A stretch of DNA of 64,000 bases from Labia minor (lineage: Eukaryota > Arthropoda > Insecta > Dermaptera > Spongiphoridae), in contig OY720345.1 of NCBI GenBank assembly GCA_963082975.1, positions 3,795,001-3,859,000 of the forward strand, given 5' to 3'. Position 1 is the first letter of the stretch; each line of letters opens with the position of its first letter. The translations under genes were made by a program, and so were the position numbers. This document shows, one piece after another, positions 1 to 13,116 of this stretch. The notes under the pieces are model-generated. The model searched no databases. It was not told the origin of the DNA and saw nothing but the letters and a program-made list of their open reading frames with translations.

Positions 1-337
1 GTGTATGTGTGTATGTATGTAGACAAGATTACGCAAAAACGGTTTGAGCTAGAATGATGAAATTTGGTACACGGGCTTTATTCAAAATTCGTAGTTTTCT
101 ATCAACTTTGAGAAATGTAGCTCAACCGGAATTAATTTTTTGACACGACTACAAATCACGCTCCTGCAAGTGACGTGGTGCCATCAACAAAGAGCCAAAC
201 ACGCGCTGGTTTAAAAAATATTATTTATTAATTTTAATTTATAATTCATAATTAATTAAATTGAATTTAAATATAATATATTATGTTATTTAATCCAATT
301 CAAATTGCGAGTTAGTCGAGTGGAGACACTCCAGATT
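1..337 (+). mobile_element. Family A (Helentron-like) element, cut by window start
   Basis: This is the 3' half of a family A element. It holds the TACGCAAAAACGGTTTGAGC and ATGAAATTTGGTA block, the GCCATCAACAAAGAGCC block and the terminal hairpin GAGTGGAGACACTCCAG. The family model has ACTATCTCGC at the 5' end, its inverse GCGAGATAGT near the 3' end, then the hairpin. Confidence 0.8.
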
Positions 338-889
338 TTTTAAACTAAAAAGATACCCCCGGTTTGGACAATAAGAAGAATTAAATTCTAGTTTCTTTTG
401 AATTAACAAAAAACGTCATTGAGTTTATATTAAATATTTTTCAAATTATATCTTGGATATACGTTTGAAGCTAAAAAGTTACATATTTTTAACTAAATGG
501 AGAAAATAGTAGATTAAATCTTTCAACCGGGTCATCAAGAAACAGAGTTTATATAGAAAGTTTGCATTCATTTATTAAATTGCATAAAGATGGAAGAAAG
601 AAAAAAAATGATAATGGTAAGGGAGAGTTTTTTTTTATTGTGGAACAACACACAAAAAAAAAACGAGATTTTGTATTTCTGTTTAAAACGTTTTTCTTAA
701 CTTCACTTGGCCTCTGTCTCTCTGTGTCTCTGTCTGTTCGCTCTTTTGACAAATTGAAATTGATTTTTCATCATCTTTAAATTGAGATAGACTTTTGAAA
801 ATTTGTATAGATATTTCAATGAATCCTTAGAAGGAATAGAAGAAATTTAATTGAATTATAATTAATTAATTGTAATTAATTAGCGATTA

Positions 890-1186
890 ATTACTTTTAG
901 TAACTAACTCCTTTTGTATTGCTCCGATTAATTTTTTTTCAACAGATTCTAAAACATAAATATTGATTTCAGGATAGATTTTCATTTTGATCGTATTTAA
1001 AAATATTTCATAGCTTTAAAATTAATGATTAAAATTAATTCTTATTAATCAGTTGTATCGCCAATGAGGAGGGGTTTCTTCCCCTCAGAAGGCATAGGGA
1101 AAAGATCTTTTTTTTATACATGTATATGTTCCCGATAGAAACGAAACAAAACAATAGAATAACCTTTTTTTATGAAGAAACTATAT
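890..1186 (+). repeat. Family G repeat
   Basis: The block contains TTTTGTATTGCTCC, AATTCTTATTAATCAGTTGT and AGGGGTTTCTTCCCCTC, a short hairpin. It recurs at 38930-39107 (inverted) and 42165-42283, in two of three cases just upstream of family F. Confidence 0.7.
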
Positions 1187-1437
1187 ATATATATATTTAT
1201 AAAATCTCATATTAATAAAAATTATTTATTTACAAATATAATATAATAATTATTATTCAATAATAACATTTACTTAACATAAATGCATAAAATTAATTTT
1301 GGAAGATTAATATATTTTTTGTTTTATTCAATTTGTAAATTTTCGTATAACTTCATCTTTTCTATTTCTTTTGTTATATTAAATAAATTTATCAAATTAA
1401 AATTGTACTAAAAAGAATAAAATAATATAATTATAAA

Positions 1438-2026
1438 CAATTTTATAAAATAACGTTTTTCCAATGGACTAAAAAGAATAAAATAATTTATCTTTAAGCC
1501 TGACAAAGTTTATGGATGAATTGCTTTATATTCAACTAAAAACGTTGGGCACTTTTAGTTTTCATTTGTTTTCTATGCAATTAACTTCCTTTATAGACCT
1601 ATTATTCAAATATATACATAAATACCACACTAAAACACTTAATTAACAAGTAATACTATTTCTTATAATATAATCAACCATTTTGGATTTGATTGATAAT
1701 ATGTAAATTTGATAAAAATTCTTTTAAATTTTGATACATACTTTGATATAAGTATATTACAGTGAAAAATAATAAAAGATTAATTTCTTAGCTCTTAAAC
1801 TATCAATTTTATTGCATGATAAAAAAATTTGTCAGTTTATTTGTTTAATAAAATTTTTATTATTACAAAAATTTGACTTGATTGTTCATATAAAGAAATA
1901 AAACTAAATGCGCTCAACGTTTTTCGTTGAATATGAAGCAATTCACCATAAACTTTGTTAGGCTTATAGAAAAATTATTTTATTATTTTTAGTCCATTGG
2001 TAAAACCTTATTTTATAAAATTTTTT
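1438..2026. mobile_element. Family F foldback element
   Basis: Arms of about 110 bp are inverted at the two ends: TTTTATAAAATAACG with CCAATGGACTAAAAAG on the left and the inverse with TTTTTAGTCCATTGG on the right. Inside each arm lies CAACGTTTTTCGTTGA or a variant. It has no coding potential. Confidence 0.82.
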
Positions 2027-2155
2027 TATATTTATATTTTGTTGAATACTATGTTATAAAACAAACTAAATGAAAGAAAATATTATTGTACTTTTGTATT
2101 TGTAAAATATATAATTTAATAGAGAAACAATTTTTGAACAATTATTCATTTATAT

Positions 2156-2424
2156 CAGTGATTCTCAAAGTGGGCGCTGGAGCGATGAGGGGTGTTGAAG
2201 GCCACAGGAATATTTAGGGAAAATTACTTGTATATTACTTTTCTATTCTGAGATCAATAAATAGTTAATGTTTCTAATTTACACCTTTATTTATACGAAA
2301 TATTTTGCAAATAGGTACATTTATCTTTCTGTTTAATTGTTATTAAAATTAAAAAAAAGAATTAATTTCCAAGGGGGCGCTGAGTCAATTTTTTTTCTGG
2401 AAAGGGAAAGTTTTCAAACCACTG
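2156..2424 (+). mobile_element. hAT-type MITE, 269 bp
   Basis: The ends CAGTGATTCTCAAAG and CTTTGAAAACC-like TTTTCAAACCACTG are inverted, with an 8-bp duplication ATTTATAT at 2148-2155 and 2425-2432. A paralogue lies inverted at 44906-45186. The end sequence resembles that of the intact hAT at 32079-35405. Confidence 0.87.
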
Positions 2425-3616
2425 ATTTATATTATAAATGAGTCCAACGAAAGTATTAATTTTTTTTTTATTTTATTTTTTGATAATTCAGAAAAAATTA
2501 CTAAAAACTAAATGTTAGTTTTTTTTTCTTGAATCTCCTTCTAATTTAAAATCTTAATCCAAAAAATAAAATAAAATAAAATAAAATAAAAGATAAATTT
2601 CCACGAATCAAGAAATAAATACTTTTATAAACCAGATTTAAATGTAATTGAAATAAACCAGCTTGAAAGAGCGAGCTAATACCAAGTTAATAAGATTGAT
2701 AGAACGAATATATAACTTTCTTCTTGATTGCATTATTATGTGTCTGTATATCTCGTGGAGTTTTTTGAATAAACAGATGATAGAGTGATATTAAATTGAC
2801 TAAAAAAAAAAAAAACGATAAAATATTGATTAATGGTTTCTCCATGTCTACGCTACCACACTATGAATTCACTAGAATGTTGCTTTCAAATTTTCTTATA
2901 AACACGAAACGCTCTCACTTTCCCTTGAAATTTTTCCAATTTTTTTTTTTTTTTTTTTTTATTTATTTATTTATCTTAAATTAAAAATAGAAACAAATTA
3001 TCTATCTATCTAAATATATATTTGGAAGAATTATAAAATTCAACGATTATTATTTTATAAAAAAATTTATTATTAAAATTTTTAAATGGTGTAAGTGGGT
3101 ATTGGTAGGTGAGTATCTACCTTGTATATTTAAAAATAAATTTATTCATAAATGAATTAAAGAATAATTACATTTTTATAAATCAATATGAGAAATTAGA
3201 AATTAAATCTATCGTTTTTGAGATAGAAAATTATATTAAAAATATTTTTAATTTAATAATTGAAAGATTTTACTAGTTGAACCCGTTGCAAACGGTGTTT
3301 GCAATTTCAGTTTAAAATAAATTTATCGTGGTTTGCACAGCAATTAATTAAATAGTTCTTTGAAAACAATATTTTTCGTATAAATAATGATCATTTTTTT
3401 TAATAATCTGCCTTGAGCGGAGTTTTCTTTAATTTTTGTTTTGATGTTGTTCTGGGCGTGGATATTAAAAAATTAAAAAAGCGATCTCTTTTCTCGAAAA
3501 TTTTTTGATGAAATGAATAGCCAATCAAATTCTTCACTTCCGAGTCACGTGTTCAAAAATATTACAAATATCCAAAATAAATTAATATAAAATTAAATAA
3601 AACACTCTCCTTTTTT

Positions 3617-4217
3617 ACCGACCGACGATAGTAAGGGAGGTATTGTTTTCACAACAAATTTTACATGTGGAGATTTTTTTACATATCTCCACGATTCATG
3701 CATTTTCTTAACAGAAAAAAGTATTTTTAGCATCATGTCTATCCGTCAGTCTGTCCGTATAGATGTGTACATCATGACGGCTCAACAGATTTTGATGAAA
3801 TTTGGTATATTTACTTAATGCATCAGTGTGATGAATGGATCTACTTTTGATGTATATCCGGAAACCGTAAGTGATTGTTTTACCGATCGACGATAGGAAG
3901 GGAAGGGTTATTTTTACACCAGATTTTTTACATATAATATCTCCACTAATCATCATGCACTTTGTATTGGTTTTTTCCTCGTGAAAAATCATCTTCATTA
4001 TTTTTTTCTTCATTTAAATTATATGACGTCACCCAATCCTTTATGACGTCACATCCAGCGCCTCCTTATATATTATAAATAAAATAAAATTTAAAATATT
4101 TATGTTATATCGATATCTGTTTTTTATTGATTTAAATTATTTGAAATTGTTTCTGTAGCTGGAAATTAATTTATTTCAAACCGTCGGTCGGTTCTGCGCC
4201 TGGCCACAGGTCAACTT
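3617..4217 (+). mobile_element. Family B (Helentron-like) element, full length
   Basis: The copy begins ACCGACCGACGATAGTAAGG after a T run and ends with CGTCGGTCGGT, the hairpin CCTGGCCACAGG and TCAACTT. The core has GTCTGTCCG, an ATGAAATTTGGTATATTTAC block and two TGACGTCA palindromes (4024-4031 and 4044-4051). It contains two diverged internal copies of its first 90 bp, about 270 bp apart. Confidence 0.85.
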
Positions 4218-4512
4218 ATTTATTTTCATTTTGACAAAGAATAATTTGCCTATTTTTGTTTTGTTATTAAATCGATTTACTTATAGAATATACTCGTATA
4301 TATATATATATATATATTTCTGAAAATAAGATAATTGTTAAAATTGTTTATTTTTTATTTATTTTTTTAATTTTATAATGCATGGCAACAATTATTCCCG
4401 GGGAGAGAAATGGAAACAAATGGTGCATGTTAATTGAAAAAAAAAGGTGAAAAGCACTACTAACCTTCCTTTCTCTCTCTCTCTCTCTCTTTCTATCTCC
4501 CTTTGCTTGTAG

Positions 4513-4635
4513 ATGTGGACGAATGTGCAAATTTATCATCGGGTTGTGCCCAGCTGTGTGAGAATACCGCTGGTTCGTTTTCTTGCGATTGCCGTCCTGG
4601 ATATCGTCTTGATGATGATCGTCGTTCCTGTGTCG
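4513..4635 (+). CDS. Internal exon a: one cbEGF module of a large multi-EGF protein
   Basis: This exon of 41 codons encodes one calcium-binding EGF-like module, presumably extracellular. It reads (D)VDEC at the start, then [12 protein letters not shown], which fits the Asp/Asn beta-hydroxylation pattern C-x-[DN]-x4-[FY]-x-C-x-C, and ends near RRSCV. All six cysteines are present. The acceptor is a strong pyrimidine tract ending TTGTAG at 4512 and the donor is GTAAGT at 4636. The exon starts and ends in phase 1, as in fibrillin/fibulin cbEGF exons, so the first Asp codon is split with an upstream exon that is not in the window. I chose the boundaries from the splice sites and module ends; the ATG codons inside are not starts. 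It is the first visible exon of the gene that continues at 16760. Confidence 0.9.
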
Positions 4636-5203
4636 GTAAGTTCATCTTCAACCACCACTTTCTTTCATTTAAAGCAATACTTCCTTCCATTTTTTTTTAC
4701 CAAGCACGACATGTAAGATTGTGTGCTTAGTTGCGTTTCGTTGTACAACTCCTTTGGGAAATGTTTTACAAGACAAATCGAAGCATCAACCCCATCCACC
4801 GCAAAAAAAAAAAACTCTCTAAACTATTTCCTATTTCTTTTTTTTTTTTTTTTTTTTCAATTGAAACAACGTCAGCTGTACGAAAAAATATTAGTTGGAA
4901 ATTTTGTATCAACCTGGCTGTCGTAGTGGCTTATTAAAATATCCTCGGGGGAAAACACGATTCACTCGAAGAGTATCGAATTTCTTCCCTATTTCCCTGG
5001 TAACATTTTATTTAGATAATAAAATATCACTTTGAATATACCTACATTTTATACTTATATCATTTGAAATTTCTCTCTCTCTCCCCTCCTAAAAAGAAAA
5101 AAAATACATTCAATTTTTATAATTATTATTATTATTATTATTATTATAAATAGAATTTAATAATAAATATAAAAATTAATTTATAAAATAAAATAGTATT
5201 AGG

Positions 5204-5965
5204 TAGGGTGACCAAACGTCCCGTTTTAGGGGCTCTGTTCCGGCGTCCCCAAAAATGTCTTCTGGACAGCCTATTGGCCCGTTTTTACTATCTCGCCAGA
5301 GATAGTATTGCGATCACGAAAATTTTCGATGTCGAGATTTTGATGTTTTTATACGTTTTGAAGGTTCCTGAATCATTTTCACTAAGGTTGAGAAAAATGT
5401 CTGTGTGTGTGTATGTGTATGTAGGCATGATTTACGCAACAAAGGTTTGAGCTAGCATCATGAAATTTGGTTTACGGGAATTATTCATAATTTGTAGATT
5501 TCTATCCACTCTTGAAAAATGTAGCTCAACCGGAAGAGGGTCATTACTTACAACGTTTTGATTTTTTTTTCCTCTAAAGTGACCGTAAATAGAGATATAG
5601 GTTTGATAATTTTTCACATGATTAAAAATTGTCTAAAACTGCTATATATAGAATTTCAGCTTGATTGAATCGCTGAAAGTACCAGAATTAATTTTTTATC
5701 ACTGCAAATCTCATGCGCCAACACGTGACGTGATGCCATCAACAAAGAACCAAACACGCGCTGGTTTAATAAATATTAAATAAATAAATATAATATATTA
5801 TGTTAATTAATCCAATTCAAATTGCGAGACACTCCAGCTAATCTTTTTTTTAAATATTTAGGACATTTCGTACTTTTTTTTTAAAATTTTTTCAATTTGG
5901 TTCTAAGAAAAGAAAAAGGTAAACCGTTTGTCCCGGTTTGTTGTTATCGAAATATGGTCACCATA
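5204..5965. mobile_element. hAT-type MITE with 8-bp duplication, split by family A
   Basis: The termini TAGGGTGACCA and TGGTCACCATA are inverted repeats, and the duplication GTATTAGG lies at 5196-5203 and 5966-5973. Without the nested family A copy the element is about 207 bp. The GGGTGACCA end type is common among hAT-like elements. No coding sequence is present. Confidence 0.85.
5286..5839 (+). mobile_element. Family A element nested in a hAT-type MITE
   Basis: The copy starts with ACTATCTCGCCAGAGATAGT after a T run and ends GACACTCCAG. Its 3' inner inverted motif and hairpin are partly deleted. It splits the flanking element 5204-5965, so it inserted later. Confidence 0.82.
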
Positions 5966-6437
5966 GTATTAGGTAATTTATCTAAAACAAAAAAAAGTCT
6001 TTGATTCTATTTTACTTCTATTTTATATTAATATTTAACTATCAATTTTGATATGAGTAATTTGGAAAATAATTATTAGAATAAATAACAACGCTATGAA
6101 TCTAATTGTAAGTTTCACAGTAACTACTGGCGGTAATATTGATATTGAACACATTTGAAAGCAAAATCAAATAAAACCTAGAAAAAAAGAATACATATAT
6201 ATATTTTAATTTAGAAAACTGCACATTAAAAACTGAAAAAAGATAATCATCATCAATAGACACCTGTTACTCCTTTTGTAAAGAAAAATTTTATCTCAGT
6301 TGATGTTACTTAAAAAATAGTATACATATACTTGGAAAAAAAAAGACAAAGAAAAATAATTAAATAATGTATAATGTTGAAACAGTGACTATATCTTGGA
6401 TCGAGAAAAATATAAACAACTGCAAATTTAAAAAATC

Positions 6438-6940
6438 TGGAGTGTCTCCAATCTCGCAAATTTGAATTGGATTAATTAGCACATATATTATATATTTAAA
6501 TTAAATTTAATTAATTATAAATTATAAATTTTGATTTTAATTTAAGTCAATGTGTTAAAAAATTAATTCCGTTACTTTCAGCGATTCAATCAACCTGATA
6601 TAGCAGTTTTATACAATTTTTAATTATGTGGAAAAACAATCAAACATATATATCTTTATTTTTACGGTCATGTTAGAGGAAAAAAAATGAAAACGTGGTA
6701 GGATGAGCTACATTTCTCAAAAGTTGATAGAAAACTACGAATTTTGAATAATGCCCATGTATCAAATTTCATGATTCTATCTCAAACCGTTTTTGCATAA
6801 TCATGTCTACATACACACACACACACATACACAGACAGACAGACAGACATTTTTCTCAACCTGAAAAACGTATAAAAACATCAAAATCTCGAAAAAATCG
6901 AAAATTTTCATAATCCCAATACTATCTTTGTCAAGATAGT
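6438..6940 (-). mobile_element. Family A element
   Basis: This is an inverted copy from CTGGAGTGTCTCC at its 3' end to a degenerate CAAGATAGT at its 5' end. It keeps the core block and a GTCTGTCTGTCTGTC run (6834-6851, read in reverse). It has a small deletion that removes the GCCATCAAC block. Confidence 0.8.
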
Positions 6941-7036
6941 AAAAACAACTCAAACAGTCCAACAACAAGAATTCTCCCGAAATATTACAGAACAACTGCT
7001 TCAAATTTTTGAAAATAAAGATGTTTGCTTATTTTT

Positions 7037-7654
7037 ACCGACCGACGATAGTAAGGGAGGTATTGTTTTCACACCAAATTTCACATTTTTACATATCTCC
7101 ACGAATCAGGCATTTTCTAAACAGAAAAAAGTATTTTTAGCATGATGTCTGTCCGTCTGTCCGTCCGTCCGTATAGATCTGTGCAGGCTGAACGGCTCAA
7201 CGGATTTTGATGAAATTTGGTATATTTACTTAATGCATCAGTGGGATAAATTGATCAACTTTTGGTGCAAATCCGGAAACCGGAAGTGGTAGTATTAGCG
7301 ATCGACGATAGGAAGGGAAGGGTTATTTTCATACCAAATTTCACATGAGGAGATTTTTTACATATCATTACGAATAATTCACTTTGCATTGATTTTATAC
7401 TCGAGAAAAATCATCTTTATTAGTTTTTTCTTAATTTAAAATTATATGACGTCACCCAGCCATTCATGACGTCACAGCCTGGTGTTACATATATATTATA
7501 AATAAAATAAAATTAAAAATATTTATGTTATATGCCTATCTGTTTTTTTATTACATTAATAGATATATTAAAATTATTTGAAATTGTTTCTGTAGCTGGA
7601 AATTAATTTATTTCAAATCGTCGGTCGGTTCTGCGCCTGGCCACAGGTCAACTT
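7037..7654 (+). mobile_element. Family B element, full length
   Basis: This copy shows the same ends and layout as 3617-4217. It has a GTCTGTCCGTCTGTCCGTCC run and both TGACGTCA sites (about 7447-7454 and 7468-7475). Confidence 0.86.
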
Positions 7655-8643
7655 ATTTAGATTTGTTTGTCCCCACAAGTTTTATACTTTATTCTTATTG
7701 TAACTAAAGATTTTCACTGTTACAAAGAATTTTTGAACTGGTTACAATAATCGGAAGAATTTGCTGAATTGATATTTTTGAAAATTTTAAAGAAATATGT
7801 TATCGATCTTAATGAAATTTAATTAATTAAGTTACTAAAGGATTCGTTGCTTTATTAATATAATTTCACTGCATTTTGCTTCAGCAAAATCTTTATGCAA
7901 AAACCTGTAACTTCGCGTAAATGCAACTCTTCATCGTCAATTTTGGCAAATGACAACTTTAGACTAAAAAAAATGTTGCAAACAGTTCAGATCTACCATA
8001 CCTATTACTGACTAACAGGTTAAATTTTTAACTTTATATAACAACAAATTTTAAATTTTTATCTAACAATTTTCGTCTATATCAAAACAAAATATACAAA
8101 ATAAAAAAAAAAAATTTTTTTTAATATTTGTTTATATGATAAAACAAAGCAGGAAATGTGGGAAAAGATCCAAGCGTTTTTACAACATAATGAGACCCCC
8201 ATTACTTTACCTCACTGCTTTCCAACTTATGGATTACATAGAAGATTGCGAGTCAACATTTTTAATGTGTTTCATGACAAAATTTGATAGGACCAATTAA
8301 AATTGCTTGTTATCAAGATGGATCCAGATATTCAATTACTATCAAGCAAGAAACAAATGCAAATATCCCACTATCATCAATTTTTTATCAAAAAATTGGA
8401 ATTTAATTTTTCTATTCCTATCTAAAGAATAATTTTAGTCTAATGATAAAGTTATTATTTCCTTTCAAAAAAAAATTTATGTTTTTCTATACATAAAAGC
8501 CATTTAATAAATAAATATCAATGTTTTGATATTATTTCTTAAATAAGTATAAATAAAACTGTAAGAATTTAATAAAAGTTGTTGCATTTTATAGGTACTA
8601 AGATAAAAGATACAATTTTTTTTTTTTTATTTAACATAAAAAT

Positions 8644-8992
8644 CTGGAATGTCTCCACTCGACTATCTCGCAAATTTGAATTGAATAATCAAATTTTTTT
8701 TCTATATTTGAAAATTAATTAAAATTTTATTCTATCCGATCATAGGATTGAAGGTTTTTAACATAATTTTCACTGATAACATTTTATTGAAATAAGAAGA
8801 CTTTGGCTTAATACTATATTTTTGTTAGTTGCGAAAATTTAAAAAATAGCATTTGTTTTCCACTGCTTTTAGCTGCATTTAACTTTTGTCATAGTTTTGA
8901 TAAAAATTAAATACATTACCAGGTACTCGACATCTCTTATATGGGATGTTCAATGTGTATTCAATTACATATATTTTAGTGGCGAGATAGTA
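8644..8992 (-). mobile_element. Family A-terminated element with an unrelated core
   Basis: Both ends match family A: CTGGAATGTCTCCACTCGAC with CTATCTCGCAAATTTG on one side, and GGCGAGATAGTA on the other. The 300 bp between them do not resemble the normal core; no GTCT run and no ATGAAATTTGGTA block is seen. It may be a core-swapped or independently captured element, or an internal replacement. Confidence 0.55.
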
Positions 8993-9065
8993 CAAAAAGT
9001 AAAAAAACTATGAATTTGTATAAGAGTGTAGAGTAGAGAGTATTTTAACTTATTAGAGTACTTTT

Positions 9066-9458
9066 ACAGCCCCATTTTGTTTCAATCCGTATATTACATC
9101 AAACATTTCTTTCTTTTTGTGTTCTTATTTAAAATCTATTTTAATTTAATCAGTAAATTAATTCTATATTATCGGACCAGTGTGAGAGCCCTCACACGCA
9201 AAGAAATTGAAACACAAAAGATTGAAAAATATAAGATATAAGAGGCACTGGGTGTGACGTCACAAATGACGTCAAAAATAATAAAAAGTAAGAAAAAAAT
9301 TATTTTTTCACTTTTCTCCAAAAGTATTTCTTGTTTTCCAATGAATTTCACGCTATTAATTGATTTAATTGATTAGCCCGAGGGGTATCCAATGGCATTG
9401 GAATGGCCCAAATCGCTTAGGAGGAGTATGCAATAGAAATTTCTTTTCAATATATAGA
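9066..9458 (-). mobile_element. Family E Helitron, 3' end missing
   Basis: This copy shares the TCTATATATTGAAAAG 5' end (9443-9458 in reverse) and nearly the whole body of the 19393-19876 element. It stops before the GC-rich hairpin and CTAG. TGACGTCA sites lie at 9255-9262 and 9267-9274. Confidence 0.82.
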
Positions 9459-10273
9459 TTTCATTTAAAATTAGATAAATTAGAATTAATAGTTTATTAA
9501 TAGTAATAAAATAAAGATATTAGTTAAATTATTTAATTTATTCTTAAGAAGTATTAATTATATAAAGTAATAACTTGTATTTAATATTAAATAATACATA
9601 TGCACTTATGTATTTACATATTTAGATTCTATAAAATTAATAGCTATGATTAATGATCAATAATTAAAATATTACTTACATAGTCTCCATGGGTTTGATG
9701 TCTTGTCTTAATCACTTTTAAAAGCGAACTAATAAAATAAATATAAATAGATATTTATTTAGTTTATTTTATTTTGTTTTTTTTATTATACTTAGAATTT
9801 TTTCCAAGAGTATCTTATCGTTTCTCGAAAGAATATAATATTTTTGACCCACGAATTATTCTGTAGAAACCCGTTCTCTTTCACACTGCCTGCCTATAGA
9901 AATTTAAACAAAATATAAATATAATATACATTCCTATTTTATATTAGCAATATTCTTGGTATACAACTAAAAAAGATAAATATTAATATTATTAGTATAA
10001 TAAATTATTTCAAATACATAATTTCAATTTTTTGATATATAAATTTTTATATATATATAATTTAAAATTATAGATAATATTTTGTAATATAAAAAAAAAA
10101 TATTAATGAAAAAGTTAATTTCAATGATTTAAACCATATAGGTCCCCAAACTTTTTTGTGTCGTAGATTTTTTGTCATGTTTTTCGGTTTTGGGTAGACC
10201 CCCTAAATTGATTTTGAATTTTTATAAAAAAATTTTACACTTTTTTTTAGTGCCTTATTGAAAAATCTATAAG

Positions 10274-10872
10274 CTGGAGTGTCTCCACTCGAATATCTCG
10301 CAATTTGTGAATTGGATAAAATAATATAATATATTATATTTAAATTAAATTTAATTAATTATAAATTATAAATTAATAAATAATAAATAATATTTATTAA
10401 ACCAGCGCATGTTTGGCGCGTGAGATTTGCAGTGTTAAAAAATTAATTTCGGTACTTTCAGCGATTCAATCAAGCTGAAATTCTATATGTAGCAGCTTTA
10501 TACAATTTTTAATCATGTGAAAAATTATCAAACCTATATCTTTATTTTTAGGGTCACTTTAGAGGAATAAAAGTCAAAACGTTGTAGGTAATGGCCCTCT
10601 TCCGGTTGAGCTTCATTTCTCAAAAGTTGCTAGAAAACTACGAATTTTGAATAATGCCCATGTACCAAATTTCATGATATTAGCTCAAACCGTTTTTTGC
10701 GTAATCTTGTCTACATACATACACATATGCACACACAGACACACACACACAGACAGACATTTTTCTCAACTTTAGTGAAAATGATTCAGGAACCTTCAAA
10801 ACGTATAAAAACATCAAAATCTCGACATTGAAAATTTTCATGATTGTAATACTATTTCTGGTGGCGAGATTG
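10274..10872 (-). mobile_element. Family A element, near full length
   Basis: This copy of about 600 bp runs from CTGGAGTGTCTCCACTCG to GGCGAGATTGT. All typical blocks are present, including the CA/GT microsatellite with GTCTGT near 10740. Confidence 0.85.
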
Positions 10873-11569
10873 TAAAAATACATTTTCTAATGTTTAATCC
10901 AAACACAAGTTACATGTAAAATCATCTTAATTAATTTTTTTTTTCAGTTTTGCACAATTAATACATTTTATTTTTGAAAATATTCGAAATAAATAAAATT
11001 ATATTAATAACTACCACACACACTATTCATTATTTTTTTTTTTTTTTGTTCGTTTGTCGTTCAAGTGTTTGTATGTATATACAAAACAACCAAGAGTTTA
11101 GCAAATAGAAATCCAGGCTTTATAGAACAACAACTCTTGAAGTAGATCTTCCAAGTTGTGTGTGGGAGAGAGCAATGATAGAGAGAGAGAGGGAGAGAGA
11201 GATGTAGAGAATTTAATATTATATACAAGAAACTCAAGCCCTCCTGGAACAATATCTTATGCCTCTGGAGATGTCAACTCAACTCGACTTCCCTCAACTT
11301 ATGGAGAAAAAAAAAGATAAGATAAGAATTTGATAGCTAATAAGAGAAGGAAAAATAATTTCTTTTTCAATTTTCTTAGGAATTTTTTAATAAAATGAAT
11401 ATTCTCTCTCTAAAAGCACTATTATTATTAATAAAAGTAAGTAATTAAATTAAATTAAAAAACAAAACAAAGAGATATATACTTATATAATATATATGTT
11501 GGTTTAGATTTCCGTAAATGTTATTATTATTATTATTACTATCAGATTTATCAGGGATATAATCACGTA

Positions 11570-11810
11570 TTTTTGTGAGATTGTTTTCTCGATGTTTCGG
11601 CACCCATATTGGCGCCATTTTCAAGAGAATATTTAGGTGGGAATATTTTTGGGATTCTGGGCCTTAGTCCGTGTAACCAAGGGTTAATTTTGGGTTGATA
11701 GGTTGGATAATTTTGTACTCACTGCGTTGCTATTAAGCTCCGAAGAATCCTGGGCAATCCTGAGACTGGCACACGTCCGCTCTGGACAACAGCTCGAGGC
11801 TGACTAATAT
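11570..11810 (-). repeat. Possible retroelement 3' fragment
   Basis: On the minus strand, TTGAAAATGGCGCCAATATG, GGTGCCGAAACATCGAG resembles the 3' region seen in several insect LINE or Penelope-like repeats. The 170 bp before it are also GC-richer. No coding motif is preserved, so this is a tentative call. Confidence 0.4.
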
Positions 11811-12490
11811 ATGTATAAACCAAGAATATATATCTATAATAAAAGGTTTTTTTCTGTATTATTTAAAATTTAAGTAATTTTTATAGGTACCATCAAGAAA
11901 TTTTATATTGTGTGAGTCAGGGGACAGAATTGCAAATATCATTCGTAATAGTTTTTTTTTTATAAATCTAGACTAAAAATAAAATTCTACATGAAATATA
12001 AAATTTCAAAATTGATTATGCTTTGAATTTGACGATTTCAAAAAAATTATCAGTTGAATAAATTGTCCATTGGGTATAATATATAATCCAATTATTTTTT
12101 TTTAAATTAAATTAAAAAAATTATAATCATAACTGTGGATAATTTTTTTTTAATCTTACTTTAAAATATATTTTTCATCATTCTATCATTAAAACAAAAT
12201 TCCATTTAAAATTACATTTAATAAGGTAAATGAAGAAAACAAAATATTAACATTCATCATATATTTAGATATTTTAACAATTATTCTAAATTCGTTCTTA
12301 TAACAGGTATTAGATTAAATGAATCGATTTCTATTTTTTTTTTTACTGTTTCAACGGATTCCTTGAGGAATCAAAAAGATAATAGATAGATAACTTAATG
12401 AGAAACTAAATTGTGAGTTTCATAAACAAAGTGTCAAAATTTACAAGCCTGATGCTCTAAAAAAGAAACAATGGCACAAATAAGAAAAAT

Positions 12491-13116
12491 AAGTTTACAG
12501 GAGCAGAACCGACCGACAGTTTGGAGTAAATTAATTTCCAGCTACAGAAACAATTACAAATAATTTAAATGTATCTATTAATGCAATAAAAAACAGATTT
12601 GGATGGATATAACATAATATAATATAATATTTATTTATAATATATAAGGAGTTAAGGAGGCGCTGGATGTGACGTCATGAAGGGTTGAGTGACGTCATAT
12701 AATTTTAAATTAAGAAAAAACTAATGAAGATGATTTTCCCGAGGATAAAACCAATACAAAGTGGATGATTTGTGAAGATATATAAAAAAATCTCCTCATG
12801 TGAAATTTGGTGTGAAAATAACCCTTCCCTTCCTATCGTCGATCGCTAATTCTACCACTTCCGGTTTCCGGATATACACCAAAAGCTGATCAATTCATCA
12901 TAGTGATGCATTAAGTACACCTAAATACACCAAATTTCATCAAAATCCGTTGAGCCGTTCAAGCTGTACACATCTAAACGGACGGACAGACTGACAGACA
13001 TGATGCTAAAAATACTTTTTTCTATTAAGAAAATGCATGATTCGTGGAGATATGTAAAAATCACCACATGTGAAATTTGGTGTGAAAACAATACCTCCCT
13101 TACTTTCGTCGATCGT
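12491..13116 (-). mobile_element. Family B element, full length with decayed 3' hairpin
   Basis: The inverted copy starts AAGTTTACAGGAGCAG, a degraded form of the 3' hairpin, then ACCGACCGACAGTTTGGAG, and ends ACTTTCGTCGATCGTAAAA. Two TGACGTCA sites lie near 12669 and 12689. Confidence 0.83.

Larger units (their letters stand above)
1..4512. other. Upstream intron portion of the multi-EGF gene, repeat-filled
   Basis: No coding exon is recognisable here. The segment holds a cut family A element (1-337), a family G repeat (890-1186), a foldback family F element (1438-2026), a hAT-type MITE (2156-2424) and a full family B element (3617-4217). The rest is AT-rich sequence with poly-T and TA microsatellites. 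Confidence 0.7.

Noticed and set aside
562..780. 72-codon frame and its minus-strand partner near the window start
   Set aside because: The translation is low complexity (Lys/Phe-rich) with no domain or splice context.
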